From Phanerochaete sordida (lineage: Eukaryota > Basidiomycota > Agaricomycetes > Polyporales > Phanerochaetaceae), in NCBI GenBank assembly GCA_019973155.2, contig BPQB01000003.1, forward strand, positions 434,001-498,000: a DNA stretch of 64,000 nt. Reading direction: 5' to 3'. Made by a program: the position numbers and the translations under genes. A model generated the notes under the pieces. The model was not told the origin of the DNA, made no database searches, and saw only the letters and a program-made list of their open reading frames with translations. Shown here one piece after another: positions 23,833 through 34,971 of the stretch (position 1 is the first letter of the stretch; every line of letters begins with the position of its first letter).

Positions 23833-25697
23833 CTAGGACGACGAGGAGGTGGTCGGGAATGGGATAGTTTAGGAGGGAGTACGGGGTAGAGCGCAGTAAA
23901 GGAATGTGTTTGGGACTGGATCCCTCAAAATTAGGCAACGCTGCCAGGCGAGGGGCTAATTCGAGCACTCTGGCTGTCCCGATGACGTGTGGCGCAGTAC
24001 AGCGAAGCTTCCCCAAGGACCCCGGAACCACTGCAATTTATGGGCCCCAACCCCGCTTCCCAGGCGCCCACGCCAACCAGCAAGCGAGGCGAACACAACA
24101 GCCTCTTGGCGACCGCAATATGAGCTCCTTGTCGACTGCACAAAAGCCCTACAAAAACCAGAGAGCGGCCAGGTAGGCTGCCGCTACCAGCTGCGCTCAT
24201 GCGTCGCGCCCACCTGCGCCGGCCGAGTCTTTCCGGCGTACCTGGACCTGGGCACAGGTCACGTCCAGGACCGCACGGAGCCCGTGCGCAGTCGGAAATT
24301 CGGCCTCTGTACATGACGAGGTGGTGCATGCAACTCGACGCTTGCGTCGCGTCTCGGCTCGCCTCCGCTGTCAGTCTGCATGAGGCTTGCTGCGAAGCTC
24401 GGCACGCGGTGCCAAGGGTCCTTGGAATCTCACACTCGCGGGCGGAAACCCTGCAACGCGACGCGTCTCGACAAGACGCTTGCCAACCACCACGTCTCGT
24501 CGACTCTCGCACACAGCCTCCCGCAGATATCCCAGCTCTCTGTTCTCTGGTGCGACCTCTCTCTGCATTCGCTATCTCGCGCCGGTGCCACCGGATTCCG
24601 TGCCACTCCATGCTAGACTAGGCGGTTATGTCATGGAACCAGATCCGACGCCACACTGACGGCGGCAGACGGCGATGCAGCATATTGGAATGTGGACATG
24701 CAGACACCGGCACGCGGCTATACGCCAGTTCATCCCAAGAATGACCGTACTGCCGTCGCTTTGCACGGGTGGCTCAGACACACCCTGCGTTGCTGAGCGA
24801 CTGTCACTGTAGCCCTTCCTCGCAGGCTGGCGAGTATCAGTCACCTTCCGGGCAAAAGGTAAGCTTGTGCGCTTTGTCCGACCTGAGCCGTCATGCTGAA
24901 ATAGCTGCAGAAGGCTGCAGAGCCATAGAAACCCGCAGCACCACCTGCGGGTGCGCGCAGTGCGAACTTCTGCCACCGCCCCGCCCCACACTTCAAACGC
25001 GGTTGCGACGCCGACATGCCTCCTCTGCGACCGAACTATGTCCATTCACGACCATCTGGCAGCAGCAACGCGCTATGCTGTGATGCTTGTGCATAGTACA
25101 ACAGCCGTCCCTCATGTCATATGTGCAGCAGCAGCCAGGCTTGAGCGAGGCCAGAGGTAGTGCTGACTTCACCTTCATCCTACCTTTACCCAGCCATTTT
25201 CCGCGCAGGGGCTACGGGCGACATAGCTCCTTTCGCCTATTACCGGCTCTCCACGTTCCAGCCGCACAACGTACGCATGCTCCTCTACAATCGACGCTAA
25301 CTCCCACGCGCACGCCTGCGCTGTTCAGCGTTCTCGGGCGTCCCACTCCACTCAGAACCCTTGTGCTCTGAGCGGTCCATCACGCGCGCTCTCCCGCCGC
25401 CTGTCAATGTCCCTCGAGCGCCAGAGGCCCGACGCTCCGGCTCGGGAGCGACAGTGACTATATCCGGCCGCCCACTTGTACTATGCAAGGCAAGACTTGT
25501 CTCTCCGCACATTCTCGAAGGCCACACACAAAGCAGCCCGCTACATGCAGACAAGGCGAAGCCAAATATCGCGCTCCGGGCATGCGTTAAAGGCTGCCGC
25601 GTCCTCCTCATCGGAATGCCCTAGCGACAGGTGCCTCGCGAGGGCGTGCGCGGCACGCGCGCAGTGAGGCGCGAGGAACAACACCTCGGAGGGGCGT
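23833..25697. other. Long intergenic region without supported gene
   Basis: About 1.9 kb between divergent transcription units. The longest frame (minus strand, 23931-24611) is Arg/Cys/Ser-rich with no motif, no hydrophobic core and no splice logic, as expected of GC-rich noncoding DNA. The right end leads into the TATA box of the next gene. Confidence 0.55.
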
Positions 25698-25703
25698 TAT
25701 ATA
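25698..25703 (+). promoter_or_regulatory. TATA box of the small secreted protein gene
   Basis: TATATA sits 118 bases before the ATG at 25821, with a pyrimidine-rich leader between. This supports a real transcription unit. Confidence 0.45.
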
Positions 25704-25820
25704 CCCTCACGCTAGGGCCGCCGGCTGCAATCCAGATCTTGCTTCGTTCCTGCTCCATCGTTAATATTCAAGAGCTGGCTCTTCCCCAGCCGTGCCTGCC
25801 TCCAGGTACAGCGTGCACCG

Positions 25821-26446
25821 ATGCGCCCGACGTCCTTCCTGACCAGACTGCTTGCTGTCTCCGTCCTCTTCGTTGGCGGTGAGTGAGTCCTGTCGTTGTG
25901 CTGCGGTGCTCGTCCTGAACGTGTCTCAAGCTGTGCAGGTCGCGCATGCCGCGCCCGCAGCGAGGCGCGGGCACGCTGTGCTCGCCGGCCCCGTCGCAGC
26001 GAGGCTCGCCGCTGCAGGTGTGGTAAGTGTACTGTTAACCGGAAGTTTTCGCACAGGCTGACACCGTCCTACCCCAGGTCCCTAGACACCTCGCGCTTCC
26101 AAGCGGCGTCGATGTCGAAGAGAGCACATCGAGCTCTCCAGCGGACTCAGTTAGTCTCCCTTGTTTCACTTTCGGCAATAAGAGATCTAACGTAGTGCGT
26201 AGTCCGAGGACGGGAATGTCAAGCGGACTTGCTTCTTCATCTGGGGCTGCAAGTGAGCGTGTCAAACCATCCCTGGGCTCGCTGACGCACCCATCCTCAA
26301 CGGTTTCAACCGCCCTGCTTCTCTGCCCGCCTCGCTACCCACTGTCTACATCCTTCCCTAGTCATCCACCGCCAAGCTTCTTCACCACGCCTTACTGTCC
26401 TCGAAGTTCGCCCGTAATTGCTCCTGTACTCCTGTTGCTGCCCTAG
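25821..26446 (+). CDS. Predicted small secreted protein, unknown function
   Basis: Three exons can be joined in frame: 25821-25878, 25931-26022 and 26078-26446. The second intron (55 bases) has a good branch-like CTGAC before CCCAG. The product would be about 172 residues. It begins with a clear signal peptide, MRPTSFLTRLLAVSVLFVG followed by AVQVAHA, with a likely cut before APAARRG. The mature part is Ser/Pro-rich with a dibasic ARRG near its start and a few Cys, and ends SSPVIAPVLLLLP. I recognise no family. The first intron could alternatively use an acceptor at 25938, giving an Arg-rich frame without sense, so the acceptor at 25930 is preferred. The last exon might be interrupted further, so the C-terminal half is uncertain. 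Confidence 0.45.
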
Positions 26447-26853
26447 ATCCGAGCAGCGTCCACTCTCTCTGTCCACATACATACGCTCTGTACTCACCTG
26501 TCTTTACTCTGCCGCTGTCTGTTATTCGTCCTGCATCCTCGCTGTAGCTGTAGCCTAGATGTTAGCCTTGCACTGCCCCATGTCTGGGGTGGTAGTGCCC
26601 TGTTTCAATGGTAGACTCATTATTAACTGTGTCGAGGTTCGACAGGTCGAGACATTGCAGTATGCAGGAAGTTTCAAGCAATAGGATTGGAAGTCTGGAG
26701 AATACCTAAGCCTAAAAAAGCGAATTACATCTAGGCTTACAGCTTCGTGAGCACTGACTCACTGAGCAGTGAGCACAGGTCCCAGGATTGCAGGCTCGCA
26801 GGCTGCAGCAGGATGTCATGATCACGAAACAAAAACAGAATGTCCCTGCCGAA
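26447..26853. other. Intergenic region before tRNA-Gln
   Basis: About 400 bases with no gene seen. It contains the 3' flank of the secreted-protein gene and the downstream flank of the minus-strand tRNA. Confidence 0.55.
26831..26835 (-). terminator. RNA polymerase III terminator of tRNA-Gln
   Basis: Five T on the minus strand (AAAAA on the plus strand) lie 19 bases past the 3' end of the tRNA, as expected for Pol III termination. Confidence 0.6.
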
Positions 26854-26931
26854 GGCGCTACCAGGGCTCGAACCTGGGTTTTGGGAATTTGATTTCAGAA
26901 TCCCAAGTGATAACCACTACACTATAGCGCC
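26854..26931 (-). tRNA. tRNA-Gln (anticodon CUG) with a 7-nt intron
   Basis: Reading the minus strand, the acceptor arms GGCGCTA and TAGCGCC pair perfectly over seven bases. The internal A box reads TAGTGTAGTGGTTATCAC and the B box GGTTCGAGCCC lies in the T arm (CCAGG paired with CCTGG). The anticodon stem TGGGA/TCCCA encloses TTCTGA, giving anticodon CUG (reads CAG, Gln). Seven bases (AATCAAA) between position 37 and the last loop base are an intron at the canonical site. Body sequence resembles yeast tRNA-Gln. Confidence 0.9.
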
Positions 26932-27022
26932 GTGGCAAGCTGGGCCGTCAAATCCAGTCGTGGATCGATACATTCTATCGACGCCGTTCCCTCAATGTGC
27001 ACTTCAATCTACACCTCCACAT

Positions 27023-28085
27023 CTATAGCTTGCCTTCCTGCTTCTGCTGCTCAACCCACTGGATGACGCCTGCCCAGTCCCTAACTCGCGTCAGTGGCAC
27101 GCCCTCCGGAATTTTTGCGACCTCGTCTTTCCAGAACTCCCTACCACCCTCCTTCTCGAGCCGCTGTGCGAAGCTGAGCTCGTCCTTGATGTTCGCGTAC
27201 TTGGACTCGCGCTGGTTCCACGCGTTGTCGCCGAAGAGCAGCACCGGCGTCGGCTCGGGGTGTGTCACGCACTTGAGCGCGTTTTCGAGCGAGTCGTCCA
27301 CGAGGAACTTCGCGCCGAGCTTCAGGCAGACCTGTCACGGCTCTTCAGCACCGCCGCGGCGACCGGCGCGAACGCGACCACTCACATCCGCCTTGGACAG
27401 CTTCGTGAGCACCTCGTGCTCCTCCGCGAGCGTCTCCTGGCTCTGGCCTGTGCAGATCATGTCGTCGAAGATGCCGGGGTAGTGTGTCTCGACCCAGCGC
27501 ACGCTGCGGTCGAGCTCGCGGCGCTGGCGCGCAGTCACGACGACCATGCGGAAGCCCATGGATTTCAGCTGCTGCAACGCCTCGAGCGCACCCGGCACGG
27601 GCTTCGCCTTGTCAAGGCGATCGGTCGCGTAGAACTCCTCGACCTTGCGGAAGGTCTCGTCGGGTGTGCCCCAACCTGGGTTCTGTGTACTGATTGAGAA
27701 TGCATGAAGATGAATGTGGCGAGAGGCGCACCTTCCAGTAATAGTAGTCTATACAACCCACCTCAGTACACTAACTTAGCTGTATGGGGTATACTACTCA
27801 CAGTAGAACTGGGACAAGTCCAAGTTCGTGCCGTACGCATCGTTGTGCCCTGTACGATCGTTCCGCCTTCGTTGCTCAAAGCGCGAATATACACGATCAC
27901 GTACAGTCGGCAACAGTCTGGTTCGTCTCGCTCAGGACATCGTCCATGTCCACAGCGATGAGCGGCTTGTCGGACAGTCTGACGATCTCATCGAGCGACG
28001 AGCCGGGCAGCGCGCGGTGGCGGGGCGTGTCGGCCCCGGACTCCTGGGCCTGCGCGACGGCGAGATCGGACTGCGCGGCGGACAT
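27023..28085 (-). CDS. HAD-superfamily 5'-nucleotidase-like protein (NT5C-type)
   Basis: Haloacid dehalogenase-fold phosphatase resembling cytosolic/mitochondrial 5'(3')-deoxyribonucleotidases. Motif I is DKPLIAVDMDDVLSETN with the nucleophile and acid aspartates (DMDDV). The cap region continues as NDAYGTNLDLSQFYYW and GWGTPDETFRKVEEF. Motif II lies in GFRMVVVTARQ, and motif IV in CLKLGAKFLVDDSLENAL, followed by PVLLFGDNAWNQRES. The protein ends WVEQQKQEGKL at 27023. Three introns can be placed (about 27335-27385, 27690-27800, 27800-27905). Length of about 270 residues fits fungal members. The true substrate is unknown; many fungal homologues are uncharacterised. Confidence 0.85.
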
Positions 28086-28473
28086 CTGGGCGTGTTTTGC
28101 AGGCTGTGGGGACGGGTTGGGTGTGTCGACAAGGGTCGAAAGAGTCGGAGATGAGTCAAGATCTTGGGACGGAACTGCAGATGGATTTTCGCATTATTGG
28201 GCGCCTACGCGACGCGAGTCGATCGGCATGCGGGATCTCGGAGCGATGTCGCGAACGGTCGTCATTGGCGTCCGCGAGCAACGAGAAAGCGAACGTGCAT
28301 GGTCTCACACAGGCATAGTCTCGCTTCCAGCCTTTCCCAGCGCACGCTCGGACGGGGCCGAGCGGCGAATCCGTCGGACTTCGAAAAAGCGAAGTGGATT
28401 CACCTGCTAGAACCAGATTATAGCAAAACGAGTAGAGGTCCTGTTGTTTCAAATATGATGATTAGAGAGAAAG
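28086..28473. other. Intergenic region between HAD gene start and UGO1 end
   Basis: About 390 bases; promoter of the HAD gene and 3' flank of UGO1. No gene seen. Confidence 0.6.
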
Positions 28474-30023
28474 CTACAGCTCTGCCCACCCTGCATCGGG
28501 CTCGTCCCTGCCTGTCGTCATCGCCAGGACGAAGACCAACAAGCTCGCACCGAGGCGAAGTCCCAGTCCTCTGTACAACTGACCAACACCAGTATTCCTC
28601 ATCCAGCTCTCCTTCTCCGGCTCTTCGGGTGCTTTGCCCTTCGTGGTGACGCTCTTCCGGCGATGGCGTTTGGGCTTGAGCGGAATGTCGGAACGCTCTT
28701 CGGTGACGATATGCCAGAACGCGTCGACCATGCCGTTGTATGGAACGGGACGCAACTCGACGCACGGCCTGAGCGGCTTCGCGGTGCCCCGGACTTGAAC
28801 CTGAAGCCGCCGGCGGACAGTCTCGAACGGTATCGTGACGAGCAGCGAACCGACGCTTCCGAGCCACTCGGAACAGCCGACAAGGAAGGGGTGGGCGGCG
28901 GAGGATATGCCAAGTTGCGAGGCAACCATGCCGGGCATAACGAAAGGTGCGACAGAGCGTAGTGTGCAGTCGATTATGGTCGGCAGGAAGAGGTGTGGGT
29001 GGAAGTATACTCCATGCAAGCCGCCTTCGTGCTTTAGAATCTTCTTAAGGGCGTCGATGGGTCCGCTGTACGTGGGGAAGCGGGAGGACTGGACGATGAG
29101 TCGCGTGCGGACCAAGTCCAGGGGTGAGAGGATGAAGCCTGTGATGACTTGGGAGACCACGGGGATCAACAGTGGTGGAGGCGAAAACAGGCCGGATGGC
29201 GAGTCAAGCGATGGCAGAACGGGCGACAGTAGTGACTCCAACAATGTGCGGACTATGGGTTGAAGGGCACCCGACAAAATCTCAGTCACGGCATGCGTGA
29301 GGAGACCTACATACTGGTAAGCACACGAGCTGAGCGTCGATGGGGGTGAACGCACCCTTCCAGAGCGACAGCCATCCCTCCGGTCTAAATGACTTGAGGC
29401 GGACCATCATATCCCAGGTACCAGACGCGCTTCCTACTGGAATGATGTATTCGGGGATCACGTCTTCGTCTGCAATAGACTGGCGAATGACATATCCTCT
29501 CTCGTCCGTCATGCGGCGTGGAGGTGGGTTGTCCTCCAGTGATTGGGGGTCGGCAAAGTAGGACTCTTCCTCCGGAGAATCATCACTCATCTAGGACGCA
29601 TGAAAAGCGTACTGAATATCAGGCCTAACGTTGCAGAGCGAGGCGACATACCTCTTCATCCTCATCCACCTCCTTCGGCAAGTCTCTTGACGGCAGTGCA
29701 TCGAGATTCCTCGGAATCCACTGCACTTGCAGCAGCGTCTTTCCAACCTCCCAAGGAGTCGCGACAGCAGCCGTTGCATACTGCATCAGTGCAGCAGTGA
29801 CCAGACCGACGGCTACCGCTTTGGCGTCGAGGCCCTCGTCATCGTGCGACGCCAGGCCGAGCAGCGCCTGCGGACTCGGGGTAGGGCCCGTCTGCACCGT
29901 CCACTGGTACGAGCTCGAGGGTGCGGCCGCCAGCGCGTCGCTGCCGTTGGCCGGCGGGGCGTTGAACGCCCACGAATCGGGCGGGGCGGCGTATAGATCT
30001 CGTAGCGAGGTGGGTGAGCTCAT
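28474..30023 (-). CDS. UGO1: Mitochondrial outer-membrane fusion protein Ugo1
   Basis: Modified mitochondrial-carrier-fold protein that links Fzo1 and Mgm1 during mitochondrial fusion. The N-terminus MSSPTSLRDLYAAPPDSWAF is typical of fungal Ugo1. A first carrier-like segment (VTAALMQYATAAVATPWEVGKTLLQ) has the Px[DE]-like PWE motif. Then comes an acidic loop with DDSPEEESYFADP and DEDVIPEYIIPVG, and WDMMVRLKSFRPEGWLSLWKG. The last exon contains a complete carrier unit, ITGFILSPLDLVRTRLIVQS, and another membrane segment ending FVLAMTTGRDEPDAGWAEL. Two introns are implied, near 29300 and 29590-29650. Start ATG at 30023. Confidence 0.88.
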
Positions 30024-30512
30024 CGGTTCAGAAAGGGTCCGTGGCTCGGTGTCTGTCCAGGCGGTGGCTTGTGGGTGATATTACGGTGAATGCAGGGGTA
30101 AAGGTCGCAAGGAAGAAGAGTTCGTCTCAGGGCATGCGCGTAGTCCCGGCGAAAGTAAAGCAGGTGCCGGTCAAGTGCCTGCCGCTCTGCAGAAGCGTGA
30201 CGCCACGACGCGCGCCTGAGGCTGCGGCGGAAAGCGATGGGGATCTCCCCAGGAATCCGCCTGAACCTATTGTCTTCCCCACCCAGACCTGTCAGAATCG
30301 GTGAACCGTGTTGTACATATTATTCGGTGGTATAGAGCATCTACAACCCAACCTCGCCGTTGAGGACGTGGTATGACTACTATGACATCGCCAGGATGTC
30401 CAGAATACATAGTGTAACCGGAAATCGCAGACCTGGGGGCGAGAATCTAGGTGCTACAAACAATGAACAGGCAATCTGTCGAATGTCCCATCCTGAGAGT
30501 CCACGCAAGGTA
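30024..30512. other. Intergenic region between UGO1 and the Myb-C2H2 gene
   Basis: About 490 bases; UGO1 promoter and the 3' flank of the transcription-factor gene. No gene seen. Confidence 0.6.
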
Positions 30513-32709
30513 CTACGGGGTTGGCGAACCGGAGTTGTTTTGTCTCTGCTGATCCAGCTTCTTGGCCAGCGAGGGCGGCAGCGTGTCCAGTTGAGTGGGC
30601 AGCGGCAGTACTTCACGGTGCCCCTGATAGATTGCATAAGCACGCCTGTGTGGCTCGAAGAAAATAAGCTTACTCGTGCAAGATGGTACTTGAGTCCGCT
30701 GAGCTGTTTGTATTGGTTGGGACAGCCGGGTAGCGAACAACGGAACACTTTTTTCTTTGTCGGCTCCGCCGGAGTATCATCCGTAGGCGAATCGGCAGCC
30801 TGCCTTTCGCTGAGTAACTTCGCGGTCACAGCTTGTTGATAGTGCGCCCTTGATCTAGACGTGGCGGTCAGTCAATGGCTCAACGAGTATGGCCACAACT
30901 TACATCTGTAGATGATACTGTAGACCGTTGATGCTCTGGCAGCGTCGTGAGCTCACGGGCCCTTTGCAGGTGAGGGCATGCATACCTTCCACGCTTTTCC
31001 GCAGCCAGCTATGCCGCACTTGAAGGGTCTTTCGCAGGTCGTGGCCTTGCAATGTACCCTCTTCCAGTGTTCCAAGAGCTCCTGGGACACCGAATAGCAC
31101 GCGCTACTCGTTTCAGCGCTCTCTGGCCAGCAGCTATCAAAGCCGCAGGCGTAGGCCTTGAGACTACCACTGACGTGATATCAGCCCTTGTCTCGTAAAC
31201 ACAGTTGAGCACGAGACTTACTCTGCAGTCAGGGGAAGTGTAGCAGAGAGTCGTGGGGGAGGGCCCTCCCTTGGCTCAACTACTTTCACCTTCTTGCGCG
31301 GTACAGGCTTCGCCTCCGATAGCATCTTCCGCTTTTGCTCCGGTGTACGGTAGTATCCATCGGGGCGCGGGTCGGTGACAGACGGAGTCGGAGGGGCAGT
31401 ATCAGGAACCTCAGCGGGAGAGTCTCCCAACGGAGAGGATATCGGGGTGGGGTATGCATGTGAATCTGTGCTGCTAGTGTGGTGTGGCGAGACAATGGTA
31501 TCCGGTTCTGCGCGAGAAGAAAGCTGTGGTGAATCTGGAAATGGTACCGGGACTGAAATCTCTGTCGAACCCAAGGATGATAGATCGGGACTGTGGTGAG
31601 TTGTAGGGGGTAGTTCCACGATAGCTGTTGATCCTGAATCATTAGGTTGTCGCGAGGAAAGAGAGCCTTCCGCATGAGGATCCGGTGCAACATGGCGTAG
31701 TTCCACAGGTCGAGTGGAAGTAGGCGTGGGCAGATAGAATGTGGAAGGTGATGCATTCGGAAGGGCCAAGGCTGAACTGAGAGAAGACGATGCATAGTTG
31801 AACGGAGGTAGCGACTGAGACGAGTGCTGCTGGGGGCTGCAAAACGCTTCCGGGACGGCGTGACTTTGGGGAGGCGAAAATTGAGGTGACAAGTAGGCAG
31901 AGTCGTGGCTCATGAAACCGTTCGGAAGGGCATCTTGCACATGATACGGGGAAGAGTAAGCTGTGCCGGGGGTCTCCCAATACGCAGGGGAACCCAAGTA
32001 AGGTATGGGCTCCCATGTCGATGGGTCAGGCAGATCCTGGTCGACCGGCTGAGAGAGAGACGAGATATGTGGGATAGACGACGGCGTCACGGTGCTGGAC
32101 TGTCCTCGCCGTTGTGCGACAGAGGATTTCTTTCTTTCAAGCATCCTCCATCTGTGCAATCGATGAGCGCAGGCAGTGGCTGGCGAGGACTAGACAAACC
32201 GGTTGCGACTAGCCAGGCCAGACCGGTTGAGCAGCTTGCCAATCTCCCGCCATTTCCCCCCTGTGTTGGCATAGGCGAAGTAGAGCTTCTCGTCTTCGTC
32301 TGCCGTCCAGTCGCCCTTGTTCAGCGAGGGATCCAGCGCCTCACGGTATCTCTTCGAGCATGCATCGTCCGTCCTGCCAGCGATCTGCTTGGCAATTACT
32401 GACCAGCGTTCGGGGTATTGGGCGTAGAGCTTCAGCAAAAGTTCGTCTTCCTCCGGGGTCCATGGGGATTTCTTTACGTTCGGGCTCAATGAGTGGAGCC
32501 ACCGCTAGATCCCCACATCCTGTCAGTGTGACGGGCCAGCGAAGAGGGGAGACAGCGCCGCGCACCTTTCTGCAGGCCTTGTTAGTCCTGCCAGGGACAT
32601 GGACGGCAACGCTCTTCCAGTTGTCGTGGTCGCCGTACTTGCTGACAGCAGCCTTGAGGAGGCTATCTTCCTCGGGTGTCCATGGATTGCCGACACCTCT
32701 CTCTGTCAT
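30513..32709 (-). CDS. Transcription factor with three Myb repeats and three C-terminal C2H2 zinc fingers
   Basis: Probable nuclear DNA-binding regulator. Three consecutive Myb/SANT repeats open it: NPWTPEEDSLLKAAVSKYG, SPWTPEEDELLLKLYAQYP and GDWTADEDEKLYFAYANTG, each with tryptophan spacing. Introns join them cleanly (K to RWLHSLSPNV; NR to WRMLERKK). A Ser/Pro-rich linker of about 280 residues follows, with a basic patch PRKKVKVVEP. The exons after it continue in frame into zinc fingers: one with YACGFDSCWP and LLEHWKRVHC, one with KCGIAGCGKAWK and GLQYHLQ, and one with FRCSLPGCPNQYKQLSGLKY and HLARGH. The latter two resemble the Sfp1-type fingers of yeast. The C-terminus is LDQQRQNNSGSPTP before TAG at 30513. 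Start ATG at 32709; in-frame upstream ATGs exist. Joining both halves into one gene rests on continuous splice phase. Confidence 0.78.
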
Positions 32710-32894
32710 GAGCTGTGGTCGCCCACCCACGTAGCCGGTCGTAAAGAGATCGTAGGCCGTGCCCGAGAGGCGCAAGAAAGTCCAAGAAGTCTGGTCAGAG
32801 TCACTCGTTCGTAGTCGCCGCACTGGCGACTGAAAGGGCAGCGGCACCTGCTTACGTAAGATCCCATTTCGATTCTGGCCTTGCTCCTGCCACC
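32710..32894. promoter_or_regulatory. Divergent promoter of the Myb-C2H2 gene and CDC40
   Basis: 185 bases between opposite start codons. No TATA box seen. The Myb protein might start upstream in this interval. Confidence 0.45.
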
Positions 32895-34971
32895 ATGTCT
32901 CTCGTCGCGGGATATTCGTCGGATGAAGACAATGGCCCGGCCTCGCCCACGACCGACGCCTTTGGTCTCTCTAGCCTCCACGCAGCGAAGAAGCTGCGCG
33001 TCGAGGAGGCCTCGTCAAGCAAACCAGTCGTTGACGTTGCCCCACATGTCCTGGCAGAGGTGCGTCCTCATTATCTCAAACTTGTGGCGTGTGTGTCCAT
33101 ACATGTTATTATAGGACCCCCTCCACCAAACGACGATGGTGGTGCGACCAACCGACACGCAAATGAACGTGAACATCAAATATGACGAGATGACATTGCC
33201 TCTGCAAGGGCCAGAGAACCCGTTCGGCGATCGCAACCGGTTCATCAACCAGAACGCGCTCGCTGGTCACGTAGAAGAGCAGTCCATGACCGAGCATGCG
33301 TTCCGGCAGCAACATCTTACGCACGCCATCCTGGGCTACTCTGCGAATCCCTCTATCGACCCCAATGCTCCTGCCGTCCTCGGTTCGGTGGAGAAAGCGA
33401 TGGCGAACGGCTTCCAAACCATCGGCTCCGTCAAGGTTCCGAAGGCGGCGAAGAAAGACTTGAAGCGTAAGCGCAAGGTGAAGGGCGATTTGGAGGTTGT
33501 GGACGGGGACAACGCGTATGAGGGTCCGTGGGCGCGCTGGCAGGGCGAGGAGCAGGAAGCCCCAGTGGAGGGCGTCGAGGAGCCCGAGGAGGAGGAAGAG
33601 TCGGAGCCGGAGGAGGAGGTCCAGATCAAGAAGGCGAAGCCAAAGCGCGGCGCGCCAGGCCTCGAGTCGTCTGTGTTCCACGGCAAATCGTTGACCGACT
33701 ACCAGGGCCGGACGTACATGTCGCCCCCGCTCTCCGAGGCACCCCAGCTGCAACACGAGCCAGGGTCGCAGGAATGCTTTATTCCGAAGACGTGTATTCA
33801 CACATGGACCGGACATACCCAGGGCGTGTCTGTCATCCGTCTGTTCCCCAACACTGGCCACCTTATGCTCAGCGGGTCGATGGACACGAAGATCAAGGCA
33901 TGTTGTGTTCCGCTCCCTTCTCCCGCTTTTTGCTGACGCGTTGTATGCTTGGATAGTTGTGGGATGTTTACACGCACGGGAACTGCCTTCGTACATTCCA
34001 TGGACACATGAAAGCCGTCAAGGATTTGACCTTCTCCAATGATGGTCGAAGATTCCTATCATGTGGCTATGACCGGCAGATCAAGCTGTGGGACACGGAG
34101 ACTGGACAATGTATCAAGAGGTTCAGCAATGGCAAGATTCCGTACGTCGTGCGCTTCCACCCGGATGAGGACAAGCAGCACATCTTCCTGGCCGGAATGT
34201 CCGACAAGAAGATTATACAGGTGCGCCGTCGATGCCAATTGCAATCTGAGCGTTTTTGCTGATGGCGCGACTCAAGTACGACAGCAATTCGGGGGAGATT
34301 ACTCAAGAATACGACCAGCATCTCGGACCGGTCAACACCATCACCTTCGTTGATGATAACCGGCGATTCGTAACGACCTCAGATGACAAGACCATACGTG
34401 CATGGGACTTTGACATCCCTGTCGTGATCAAGTATATCGCAGAGCCGTACATGCACTCGATGCCGGCCGTGACCCTGCACCCGAGCAGTGCGTGTCTCGT
34501 CATCTCCGCATCCGTGTGCGCGCGCCGCTGACACCGTGGACAGAGAAGTACTTTGCGGCGCAGTCACTCGACAACCAGATCCTCGTGTACAGCACAGACA
34601 ACTTCCGGCAGGCGCGCAACAAGCGGTTCGCGGGGCACTCGGTCGCGGGCTACGCGTGCCAGGTCGGGTTCTCGCCCGACGGCAAGTGGATCAGCAGCGG
34701 CGACGGCGAGGGCAACGTCGTGTTCTGGGAGTGGAAGACGGGCCGCATCAAGAGCCGCCTGCGCGCGCACTCGAAGGTCGTCATCGCGCACGAGTGGCTG
34801 CCGCACGAGACAGTACGTATGCAGCACAAGGGCTTCCACACCGTTGCTAACGCGTCGTTCCCCGTAGTCAAAAGTGGTGACCGCCTCTTGGGACGGTCTG
34901 ATTAAGTTATGGGTAAGTGCTCTCGTGCCAGATGCATCAGTCAGAGCTGACACGGATGCACGCAGGACTGA
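32895..34971 (+). CDS. CDC40: Pre-mRNA-splicing factor Cdc40/Prp17, WD40 repeat protein
   Basis: Second-step splicing factor of the spliceosome. The N-terminus [15 protein letters not shown] is typical. The conserved segment [16 protein letters not shown] follows the first two introns (33060-33110 region). A long acidic/lysine-rich linker precedes the family signature [18 protein letters not shown], then a seven-bladed WD40 domain: [105 protein letters not shown]. The last exon adds only Asp and the stop after SWDGLIKLW (intron about 34914-34965). Stop TGA is at 34969-34971. Complete. Confidence 0.93.

Noticed and set aside
23931..24611. Open frame of 226 residues on the minus strand
   Set aside because: Arg/Cys/Ser-rich, no motif, hydrophobic core or splice context; overlapped by equally long frames on the other strand, as expected in GC-rich noncoding DNA.
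26854..26931. Alternative reading of the tRNA as Arg (anticodon UCU)
   Set aside because: Shifting the anticodon stem by one base gives UCU, but the stem TGGGA/TCCCA and the alignment with yeast tRNA-Gln fit CUG better.
11235..34971. PRP19 and CDC40/PRP17 as a splicing gene cluster
   Set aside because: They lie about 20 kb apart with unrelated genes between them; two spliceosome genes in one window can occur by chance.
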